NCBI GenBank assembly: GCA_022701275.1
Contig: CP031740.1
Location: 197,001 to 261,000, forward strand
Origin: Microcoleus vaginatus PCC 9802
GTDB lineage: Bacteria > Cyanobacteriota > Cyanobacteriia > Cyanobacteriales > Microcoleaceae
DNA length: 64,000 bases
Direction: 5' to 3'
Position numbers and translations under genes: made by a program. The notes below the pieces were generated by a model, which was not told the origin of the DNA, made no database searches, and saw only the letters and a list, made by a program, of their open reading frames with translations. Below, piece by piece: positions 52,824-63,000 of this stretch; the first letter of the stretch is position 1, and every line of letters begins with the position of its first letter.

Positions 52824-54302
52824 TTACCCAATTTGAATATTCCTCACTCGCACTGGTACACAAGCGTGAGTCATCTGAGCAACCTGCATCGGCTCGCCCT
52901 TGCCACATATATTCGTACCGCACTGAACCAGCTCCGAAGCCGGCCCGATCGCATCTATTTGATTCCAGAAATCAGTAGTCATCGCCTGATAAGTTACATC
53001 CTTCAACATACCGACAACTTTACCTTTTTCCACCTTCCAAAAAGCATCGCCGCCGAATTGAAAATTGCGCCGCTGCTGGTCTATGGAATAACTACCCATA
53101 CCGTCGATTAAAATCCCGTCTTCCGTATCCGCAATCATCTCTGCCAAAGTAGCAGTATGGCTGCCGCCATCCGGGCCCGGCTCCAATCCCAAATTGGGAA
53201 TTCTCACCATCGGCACGCTCGACCAACTGTCAGCGTAAGCAGAACCGTTGCTGCTACCGCGTCCGAGGCGATAAGCCGTCTCTCTGTCAGTGAGATAATC
53301 AACTAAAATTCCATCCTTGACAACGTACCAATCTTGTGACTTTACGCCCTCATCATCGTAACCCATTGTACTGCGGCCACCTGGTTGAGTGCGATCGCAC
53401 TTAAAATTCACCCAAGGTGCAGCGTATTGCAGTTTATTTAACTTATCAGTAGTAGCAAAGCTCGTGCCAGCAAAATTAGATTCGTAGCCGTAAACCCGGT
53501 CTAATTCAGTTGGATGTCCTACTGATTCGTGGATGGTCAAATACAAATTTGTCGGCTTAAGAATCAGGGATTTGCAAATACCAGCAGGGATTTTGGTAGC
53601 GCGGACTTTCTCAATAGCTTCGGCGGCAACTCTTTCAACTTGACTCAACAAATCATCGGGATTAATATGTTCGTAACCGATATTAAGTGGGGGGCGTTCG
53701 TAACTGCGACTTTGGGCATCGCCGCCTGCAATTGCCGTACAGCTAAAACCCGGATAGCTGCGGTAGATTGTTTGTTCGATTAGCGAGCCTTCTGTAGAAG
53801 CAAAAACCTTGTCTTCGCGGCTTGACTGCAAAAAAGAATCAGCTTTTTTGATGCCTTGTGCGCCGTGTGCTAGCAGCTTCTCGTTGATAGTTAGCAGCAG
53901 TTCCGCTTTATCAGCAACCGGTACCGAAAAAGGGTCAATGGCGATGGGAGTTATATAGGTATCGACATATTTTTCGACTGGTACTAACCGCACCGGTTCC
54001 TTCTGAGTTAAGCGGCTGCCTTTAGCGATTTCTACAGCCAAAGCGACTATTCTTGCAACCTCTGCCGGCGTTTTGCTGTGACTGGCGGCAAACCCCCAAG
54101 CGCCGTCTAGAAGCACTCGCACGCCAAAACCGGAACTTACATTATCTGACAGTTGACTTAAAGATCGATCGCGCGCGTAAAGATTCTGCCTTCGGTAACT
54201 GCAAAAACGCACATCACCGTATTCGCAACCTGTTTTCCGAATCAAATCTACAGCCAAATTTGCTAACTCGTTAGCAGAGATTTTTGCAGTTAATTGCACC
54301 AT
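52824..54302 (-). CDS. tldD: TldD-like metallopeptidase
   Basis: A 492-residue zinc peptidase. The catalytic motif HESVGHPTELD (HExxxH) is near residue 256. Flanking features include the N-terminal FGVRVLLDGAWGFAASH, the LVDYLTDRETAYRLG block and the C-terminal QFGGDAFWKVEKGKVVGMLK. It pairs with the PmbA-like gene downstream. Length is typical (about 480). Confidence 0.94.
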   Translation of the reverse strand: MVQLTAKISANELANLAVDLIRKTGCEYGDVRFCSYRRQNLYARDRSLSQLSDNVSSGFGVRVLLDGAWGFAASHSKTPAEVARIVALAVEIAKGSRLTQKEPVRLVPVEKYVDTYITPIAIDPFSVPVADKAELLLTINEKLLAHGAQGIKKADSFLQSSREDKVFASTEGSLIEQTIYRSYPGFSCTAIAGGDAQSRSYERPPLNIGYEHINPDDLLSQVERVAAEAIEKVRATKIPAGICKSLILKPTNLYLTIHESVGHPTELDRVYGYESNFAGTSFATTDKLNKLQYAAPWVNFKCDRTQPGGRSTMGYDDEGVKSQDWYVVKDGILVDYLTDRETAYRLGRGSSNGSAYADSWSSVPMVRIPNLGLEPGPDGGSHTATLAEMIADTEDGILIDGMGSYSIDQQRRNFQFGGDAFWKVEKGKVVGMLKDVTYQAMTTDFWNQIDAIGPASELVQCGTNICGKGEPMQVAQMTHACVPVRVRNIQIG

Positions 54303-54384
54303 AGTTATTTGTCATTCGTCATTAGTTGTTAATTATTATAGCGCTTTTTAATTATTTGAACCATTTTCAACAAGCCTTGTATGG

Positions 54385-54537
54385 GCGGGCAGGATGCCCA
54401 CCCCACAATAAATTCACTCTTTGTGGAACAGGCATCTTGCCTGTTCTTAAAAATAGTACAAAGAGTGAGTTTAATCGCGGGCAGGATACCCACCCCACAA
54501 TAAATTCACTCTTTGTGGAACAGGCATCTTGCCTGTT
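54385..54537. repeat. Duplicated 61-bp repeat containing AACAGGCA hairpin
   Basis: Copies at 54385-54446 and 54477-54537 (GCGGGCAGGATGCCC... to AACAGGCATCTTGCCTGTT) are near identical. Each ends with a hairpin AACAGGCA/TGCCTGTT. They lie upstream of tldD and downstream of the aminotransferase, so they may also end its transcript. Confidence 0.8.
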
Positions 54538-54568
54538 GTTTATTTTTGGGCAATATCTCAGTTTAATC

Positions 54569-55873
54569 TCACTCCATCTCCTGCAAAACCCCTGTCAAAA
54601 TTTCCACAATGCGATCGATATGTTCCTTCTCAATAATCAACGGTGGCGACAAAGCAATAATATCACCCGTCGTCCGAATCAGCAACCCTTTTTCATAGCA
54701 CTGCAAGAAACAATCAAAAGCCCGTTTCCCCGGCTTCCCAGCAATAGATTCTAACTCTATCCCGGCGACAAGTCCCAGATTCCGAACATCAATTACGTGC
54801 CGCACTCCCTTCAAAGAATGCACCGCATTCTCCCAATAATCTGCCATCTTATCGGCCCGTTCAAACAGCCTTTCTTCCTCATAAATATCCAGCGTCGCCA
54901 AAGCAGCCGCACAAGCCAGAGGATGACCAGAATAAGTATAACCGTGAAAAAGCTCGATCGCATTTTCAGGAGCATTCATAAAAGCATCATAAATGCCTTC
55001 TTTGACAAACACCGCCCCCATCGGCACCGTACCGTTAGTTATCCCTTTCGCCGCCGTCACAATATCGGGAACCACCCCAAAATATTCCGTAGCAAAACTA
55101 GAGCCTAGCCGTCCGAATCCGGTAATTACCTCATCAAAAATTAGCAGAATTCCGTACTTGTCGCAAATCGCCCGCAGCCGCTCCAAATAACCTTTCGGGG
55201 GAATCAAAACCCCTGTAGAACCAGCCACAGGTTCGACAATTACCGCTGCAATATTCGACGCATCGTGCAAAGCGACAATCCGCTCCAATTCATCCGCCAA
55301 ATGCGCTCCCCATTCCGGTTGTTTGCGGCTGAAAGCATTGTGTTCGAGATTGTGAGTGTGAGGCAAATGATCGACTCCCGTCAGCAAACTGCCAAAAAAC
55401 TTGCGGTTTGTACCGATACCGCCGACAGAAATTCCCCCAAAACCAACGCCGTGATAGCCGCGTTCCCTACCGATCAATCTTTGGCGAGTTCCTTCACCTT
55501 TCACCCGGTGATAAGCAATCGCAATTTTCAAAGCAGTTTCTACAGATTCCGAACCCGAATTAGTAAAGAAAACGCGATCGAAATTGCCCGGAATCATCTT
55601 TACTAAACGTTCCGCTAATTCAAAAGCCCCCGGATGTCCCATCTGAAAAGCCGGAGAGTAATCCAAACGCAAAACCTGCTGTTTAACTGCTTCGGCAATT
55701 GTCTCGCGGGCGTGCCCTGCATTCACGCACCAAAGCCCCGCAGTACCATCTAAAATTGAGCGGTTATCATCGCTTGTAAAGTGCATATCTTTCGCCGATA
55801 CCAGCATTCGCGGATTGGCTTTAAACTGTCGGTTGGCCGTGAAGGGCATCCAGTAAGCGTCCATATTTGTCAT
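54569..55873 (-). CDS. Class III aminotransferase (omega-amino acid-pyruvate type)
   Basis: A 434-residue PLP enzyme moving amino groups from omega-amino acids (such as beta-alanine) to pyruvate. PLP lysine is in VTAAKGITNGTVPMGA, and other landmarks are FFTNSGSESVETALKIAIAY, RERGYHGVGFGGIS, IAAVIVEPVAGSTGVL and LLIFDEVITGFGRLG. The N-terminus MDAYWMPFTANRQFK is typical of the beta-alanine-pyruvate group. Length normal. The substrate is inferred. Confidence 0.92.
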   Translation of the reverse strand: MTNMDAYWMPFTANRQFKANPRMLVSAKDMHFTSDDNRSILDGTAGLWCVNAGHARETIAEAVKQQVLRLDYSPAFQMGHPGAFELAERLVKMIPGNFDRVFFTNSGSESVETALKIAIAYHRVKGEGTRQRLIGRERGYHGVGFGGISVGGIGTNRKFFGSLLTGVDHLPHTHNLEHNAFSRKQPEWGAHLADELERIVALHDASNIAAVIVEPVAGSTGVLIPPKGYLERLRAICDKYGILLIFDEVITGFGRLGSSFATEYFGVVPDIVTAAKGITNGTVPMGAVFVKEGIYDAFMNAPENAIELFHGYTYSGHPLACAAALATLDIYEEERLFERADKMADYWENAVHSLKGVRHVIDVRNLGLVAGIELESIAGKPGKRAFDCFLQCYEKGLLIRTTGDIIALSPPLIIEKEHIDRIVEILTGVLQEME

Positions 55874-55981
55874 CGTTTTTTTATCTTTTTATATTGATGA
55901 TTCTCCCTCCAAACTATAACTTGCTACCGATTGCAGAGGGCCCGACACTTATTATAATTTTACAAACATCTCTTTTAAACG

Positions 55982-56105
55982 AACCGCGAAGACGCAAAGA
56001 GCGCGAAGGAAGAGAAGAAAGAGGTTTTTATCATTTTGAAGTAGAGTATTTGCCTGAAGACATCTACCTATCTTCTTCTTTCTTTTCCTTCGCGCCTTTG
56101 CGGTT
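55982..56105. repeat. Long inverted element with AACCGC ends
   Basis: The left end AACCGCGAAGACGCAAAGAG and a GGAAGAGAAGAAAGA tract face the right end CGCGCCTTTGCGGTT and CTTCTTTCTTTTCC. It spans 124 bases and lies between the convergently read aminotransferase 5' side and the deaminase stop. A shortened relative is at 7077-7129. Confidence 0.65.
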
Positions 56106-56122
56106 AATTAAATAGATATTCT

Positions 56123-57160
56123 TTAATTAACGATCGCCTCCACAGACTCATGCTGCAACAAACCAGTTAGCATTTTCACAGGCCGCTCCCCGTAGGGCCA
56201 GGCGAAAGCATGGCGGAAAGCAGCTTCTTGACACGCTTGCAACTGCCGAAAATCAATGATATCCAAAGTTAACAAATTCTCGTACTCGAAAGGCAATCGC
56301 ACGTTGTGCAATCCCGCGTTGTCAGTACAAATGGCAATATCGACGCCAGCTTCAAAACATCGATCGAACACAACCTTCAATTCGCGCATATCTTGCAAGG
56401 TTCCCGTTTTGAGATAGGTAGTCGGGCAAACTTCCAAGCATTGACCCCTGCGCGCGACTTCTGGCAGCAGTTCGGGATATTTTAAGGGAATTTGAATCCC
56501 GTGGCCGATACGCATCAGATAGGGCAAAAGTTCGGGATAACAGCCAGAGGTAGTTTCGTAGAGGTGGCCGGTAGTTTTGATGCCGATCGACCTCGCGTAC
56601 TGGTACAATCCGACAAACTCCTCCAAACGTTCCCCTATACAATCATCGCCGCCAGCTATATCGATCGCGCAAACATATTCTCCCATCCCGGCCGCCAAAT
56701 CTACGATCGCCCGATTCACCTCATAAGGTAAACGCGAGTGCATACACAAAATTTGGCTGGTAACAATCGGACAATCGCTAATTTGACTTGCCTTGCCCAC
56801 AACCTTTACAATTTCTGCCATCAAATCAATGCGTTCTGACTGATTCAAATGTTCTGGAGTCCGCAAATAAGGCGTATAGCGCAACTCCAAATAAGCCAGA
56901 TTTTCAAACACGTAAGCGCCCCGCATCAACCGATAGATAAAATAAGGCAAAGTCTCAACAGTTTGAACGCTTTCTACCAGTGTGTGCAGTTCCAAATACT
57001 CATTGAGAGTATTGCGCGGACGAGTGTAAAACTCCTCAAACTCCGAGTATTCTTGAAATCGATTAACCATCTCAGCATTGTGGCGATCGAAATACCGCCA
57101 CAGCACCCTAGGAACAACAGAACCACCCAGATGGCGGTGCAACTCAGCGTGTAAAGTCAT
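56123..57160 (-). CDS. Adenosine deaminase-family enzyme
   Basis: A 345-residue metal-dependent deaminase. HRHLGGS near the N-terminus, TGHLYET (catalytic His and Glu of the family HAGE block) and CTDNAGLHN are recognised. In the last motif the usual second Asp (DDP) is Asn, which in canonical adenosine deaminases contacts the purine, so the substrate may differ (for example a modified adenine or aminofutalosine). It is divergent from purA with a 255-base gap. Confidence 0.8.
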   Translation of the reverse strand: MTLHAELHRHLGGSVVPRVLWRYFDRHNAEMVNRFQEYSEFEEFYTRPRNTLNEYLELHTLVESVQTVETLPYFIYRLMRGAYVFENLAYLELRYTPYLRTPEHLNQSERIDLMAEIVKVVGKASQISDCPIVTSQILCMHSRLPYEVNRAIVDLAAGMGEYVCAIDIAGGDDCIGERLEEFVGLYQYARSIGIKTTGHLYETTSGCYPELLPYLMRIGHGIQIPLKYPELLPEVARRGQCLEVCPTTYLKTGTLQDMRELKVVFDRCFEAGVDIAICTDNAGLHNVRLPFEYENLLTLDIIDFRQLQACQEAAFRHAFAWPYGERPVKMLTGLLQHESVEAIVN

Positions 57161-57310
57161 GGCAACAAAGCCTCTATTTTCTCAATCTTAACAAAAATTA
57201 ATTTGACCGAAAATAATGGGGTCTGTTGCCCCCGGACTCGTCTGTGGCTCGCCTCTCACTAATATGCGTAGCCGATCGACCTGTGAACCGATGTATGCGG
57301 GGCGTAGCCT

Positions 57311-57345
57311 CTAAAATCTAAAATCCAAAATCTAAAATCTAAAAT
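57311..57345. repeat. TCTAAAA heptamer array
   Basis: About five TCTAAAA/TCCAAAA units end just before the purA promoter. They are the reverse complement of the array at 8162-8194. Confidence 0.8.
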
Positions 57346-57348
57346 TGA

Positions 57349-57377
57349 TTGACATTTTGGACGTATTCATACATAAT
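57349..57377 (+). promoter_or_regulatory. Promoter of purA
   Basis: TTGACA (57349-57354), a 17-base spacer and CATAAT (57372-57377) make a near-consensus housekeeping promoter. Predicted start near 57384, leaving a 32-base leader. Confidence 0.8.
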
Positions 57378-57397
57378 CGGAGATTGTGTCAACCTGA

Positions 57398-58753
<1,356 letters not shown>

Positions 58754-58946
58754 GTTTGAGATTTTAGATTGGGAAAGATTGATGGGGAGATTGGGAGAGT
58801 TGAAGAGGCCGAGATTCGGAGAATAGCCCAATTCGCAATTCCCAATTCCCAATTATTATTATCAAATATTCAGCGAATTTAATTAACTTCGATCGCTGTA
58901 GCATAAATTTGATAAAATGTAAAAACAATCAACAGAAAGTCATAAA

Positions 58947-59552
58947 ATGGAACTCGCAGTAGAATGTCAAAAGCGGGCAGAAGGCAGCAAACCTAACGCC
59001 CTCCGCCGCTCTGGATTGATTCCCGCCGTCCTCTACGGCCACAAAGGCTCTGAATCCATTTCCCTTACCATCAAAGCCAAAACAGTTGAACACCTGCTCA
59101 AAAAGCACGTAGTCAACAATGCCCTAATTGACCTGAGCATTCCCGACCTCTCTTGGAGCGGAAAAACCTTGCTGCGGGAAGTTCAAGTTCATCCTTGGAA
59201 AGGCTATCCTTACCACCTGAGCTTTTTCTCCGTGGCGACTCAAGACAGCCTGGAAGTTGAATTGTCACTGCGTTTTGTCGGCGAACCAGTCGGCGTCAAG
59301 TTAGAAGGCGGCATCTTGGATACCGTGCTGACGCAACTGGCAGTTAAGTGCAAACCTGACAGCATTCCTGAAGCAATTGAAGTAGATATTTCTAATTTAA
59401 AGGTTGGGGATGCGGTGCACATTCATGAATTAGTTTTGCCTGAGGGAGTGGTAGCTCTCGGCGAACCAGATCAGGTGGTTGTTACGGTGCTGGGAATTCA
59501 AGCAGGTTCTGAACCAGAAGACGCAGAAGAAGACGCAGAGGCAGCAGCTTGA
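58947..59552 (+). CDS. rplY: 50S ribosomal protein L25 (TL5/CTC type)
   Basis: A 201-residue 5S rRNA-binding protein with the extended CTC C-terminal domain. The L25 fold is residues 1-95 ([31 protein letters not shown]); the CTC domain about 100-185 ([39 protein letters not shown]). The acidic tail [11 protein letters not shown] is common. It follows purA by 193 bases on the same strand. Confidence 0.95.
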   Translation: MELAVECQKRAEGSKPNALRRSGLIPAVLYGHKGSESISLTIKAKTVEHLLKKHVVNNALIDLSIPDLSWSGKTLLREVQVHPWKGYPYHLSFFSVATQDSLEVELSLRFVGEPVGVKLEGGILDTVLTQLAVKCKPDSIPEAIEVDISNLKVGDAVHIHELVLPEGVVALGEPDQVVVTVLGIQAGSEPEDAEEDAEAAA

Positions 59553-59586
59553 TTAGTAATTGCTAATAGTTGTTAACTAATTGTTG

Positions 59587-59632
59587 AAAAAAAAAGGGCG
59601 ATCGCTTTCTCCCAAAAGGGCGATCGTTTTTT
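59587..59632 (+). terminator. CGATCG hairpin with T-run after rplY
   Basis: An A-run and CGATCG (59599-59604) face CGATCG plus six T (59621-59632), with a GGG bulge on the left arm. A likely terminator of rplY. Confidence 0.5.
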
Positions 59633-60020
59633 GCTAAAAAGGCTATTCTCCTTTGGGTTGGCTCGCACATTTTCCGCCGTTTGTAATATTTTTTAGGCGG
59701 ACTCCCTTGCCCAGTCCACAAGAAAGCCTCGCACAAGCAAGAACCGGCATGGTTTACTTTACTTTACAAAAGGGGCGATCGACCCGAAGGTACAAAAGTC
59801 GGGACTGGCGCACAAATCTCCCAGAAACCTTACTGATTCTTACATATTTAGCCGTACAATCAAAAAATCAGCCGAGAATCCCGGTTACTCGCCAGCACCG
59901 AGAGTCAAAAAAATTAAGAATTGGGGGAACAAGCCCGCTACTCTTAGTGTCAAACGCGAGTATAATTGTGAAACGTTTTGACTACCCTATTTAATTCCTG
60001 CCTCTGGAGCCGCCGCCCAT
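59633..60020. other. Gap before the TPR-glycosyltransferase gene
   Basis: About 390 bases. A frame of 113 codons (59653-59994) crosses it but has an odd composition and no ribosome site; I do not call it. No repeat family or RNA gene is recognised. Confidence 0.5.
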
Positions 60021-63000
60021 ATGCCATCAACAGTGAGTACAGAATCAACAGCGGTTCAATTTAACCAACAGGGAGAAATATACTTATCCCAAGGAAAAGT
60101 AGAAGAAGCGATCGCATCCTGCGAGCAAGCTTTGAAGATTCACCCCAATTTTGCACCAGCTTACAAGACTTTGGGCAACGCGCTGCAAGCTCAAGGCAGG
60201 ATGGAAGAGGCGCGGCACTGGTACGCTAAAGCGATTGAAATAGAACCGAATTTTGCGGAAGTATACGCGAATTTGGGCAGCCTGGGCGCCCAGCAGCAAA
60301 AATGGCAGGAGGCGATCGGATTTTATCAAAAGGCGATCACGATTAAGCCGAATTTCGCGGGAGTGTACCGGAATTTAGCAAAAGTATTTGGACAAATTAG
60401 CAAACCGGAAGAAGCGCAGCAGTGCTGGTATCAAGCATTTAGTTTGGAACCGGAAAAAGTAGCGCCTGGGGAACACTTGAATATGGGCGACGCTTTTTTT
60501 CGGCAGGAAAAATTCCCCGAAGCGATCGCTTGTTACGATCGCGCCATAAAATTAAATCCTAATGTGGCGACTGCTTACCAAAATTTGGGCGAAGCGCTAA
60601 AAAAACAAGGCAAGTTAGAGGAAGCGACAGCATATTATCGCAAAGCAATTGAACTCAACGCAGCTCATGCGAGAAACGGTAGCGAGGGACAGCAAAGTTT
60701 AGGGGGTGCAACTGCGACAAACGGTGCAGTTAAGCAGCAGCCCGCAGCCACCCCAGTGAAGCCGCCAGTTAAGCCACCAGTGCAGCCGCCAGTGCAGCCG
60801 CCAGTTCAGCAGGCAGTTAATTCTACAATTAATATAGAAGATCCAGAAGCATACAAAATACTGGCAGAAGGCTATTTTGCTCAGGGTAAATTGGAACAGG
60901 CAATTTCTGCTTGCAAGAAGGCACTGCAAATTAAGCCGGAAGCACCGCTTTATAAAATGCTGGGCAACGCCCTACAAGCTGGTGGCAAAATTGATGAAGC
61001 TAAAAGTTGCTATGTCAAAGCAATAGAAATTAACCCAAATTTTGCCGAAGCATACGCTAATTACGGCAGCATCTGCGCGCAGCAGGAACAGTGGCAGCAA
61101 GCGATTTCTGCTTACGAAAAGGCGATCGCCCTGAAACCGGATTTTGCAGGTGCTTTCCGCAATTTTGGGAAACTGTTAAGTCAGTTAGGCAAGTCGGAGG
61201 AAGCGGCTGAGGCTTGGTATCGCGCATTGGCGATCGACCCGAAGTCTGCCACCGCCGAGGAACACGAGAATTTAGCCAAAACTTTGATCGAGCAAGGTAA
61301 GGTAGATAAGGGAATTGAGTGTTACCGGCGCGCGGTTGAGTTGAACCCAAATGCTGGCGCCGCTTATCATGAATTGGGCGAAATTCTCAGAAATCAAGAA
61401 CAGTGGGAAGCGGCGGTAGATGCTTACAGCAACGCCATTAGAAACAATCCCGAACTTTCTTGGTCGCACAACAATTTAGCTGAGTCACTGGTTAAGTTGG
61501 AACGGTGGGAGGAAGCTGTAAATGCTTACCGCAAGGCGATCGAATTAAATCCTGATTTTAGCTGGTCGCACAACAATTTAGCAGATGTGTTGCTCAAGTT
61601 GGAACGGTGGGAGGAGGCGGTAAATGCTTATAGGAAAGCAACAGAATTAAATCCAGATTTCAGTTGGTCGCACAACTATTTAGCAGACGCGCTAATTAAA
61701 CTAGGAAGGTGGGAGGAGGCAATTTCGGCTTACCAAAGGTCGATCGAACTCAATCCCGACCATTTTTGGGCGCACAATAATTTAGCAGAAGCGCTGGTGA
61801 ATTTGGAACGGTGGGATGAGGCGGTTGTTGCCTACCGGCGTGCTAACGAAGTTAATCCGAATTTCTTCTGGTCGCAGAGCAAATTGGGCGACGCGCTGCT
61901 AGAAATGGAAAGGTGGGAGGAAGCGATCGATGTTTACCGACGCGCAGCCGAGTTAAATCCCGATTTTCCGTGGACTTATTACAACATGGCAACGGCTTGT
62001 GAGAAGCTGGAACGGTGGGATGAGTCGATCGCCGCTTACCGCCGCGCTGCGGAAATTCAGGCTGATTTGCCGTGGCTTTCGCAAAAGTTGGCTGATGCTT
62101 TGAGGATGCGATCGCAGTGGGATTTGAAGGAGGCGATGCGTTTGTACCGGCGGGCGATTCAAGAGAATCCTGATGACGTGCAGTTGTATCACAAGGCGCT
62201 GGAGATTGCGCCGAATGATGCTGACCTTTATGTTGAGTTGGCTGATGCTTTGGTGCGGCACAGTTGGCCGGATGGGGCGATCGTCTTTTATCAGATGGCG
62301 TTGCAGATTCGGCCTGATGACAAGGCTATTTCTGGGCGGTTAGAAGAGGTGTTAAAAAAAAAGGGTGTAAGTAGGGGGGCGGAAAAGAGCGATCGCGGTG
62401 TTCGCGGACACTCTGGAAAGGCGATCGAACACAGCCCTGGGATAGCTGCGGAGTACCACGAATTAGGGGCGTCTCTGCAAGAAGAAGGTAAATTGACCGA
62501 GGCTGTGGCCGCCTACCGCAAAGCAATTTCAATTAATCCGAATTACTTTGGAACTCACCACAATTTAGGCGATGTCCTGAAATGGCTCGGTAAAGTTGAT
62601 GAGTCTATTAAAAGCTATCAGAAAGCTGCAGAACTGAATCCAAGTTTTGTTTGGGCGCACCACAACTTAGCTGATGTATTTCAAGAAGAAGGTCGGCTTG
62701 ATGAAGCTGTTGCTGCTTATCGGAAAGCGATCGAGGTTGCTCCTGACTTTGGCTGGTCTCACTACAATCTAGCGAAAACTCTAGCTAAACAAGATAAGCT
62801 TTCGGAAGCTTTGGAAGAGTATCAGACGGCAAGCAAACTCGATCCGAAACTTTTTGGTTTGGATTATCAAAACGTACGAGATTCGCTATTCCTCGGTCAA
62901 GACCCAGCTTACACCAAGTGGCGCGCTAAGAACAGCCCCAGAGAAGCTGACTTGCGAAAAATGGCGGAAACATTAGAAATCTTTAACTACAAGCCGCTGA

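Noticed and set aside
59653-59994. 113-codon plus-strand frame before the TPR gene
   Set aside because: TTG start without a ribosome site, basic low-information product, no recognisable fold; it probably spans the leader of the next gene.
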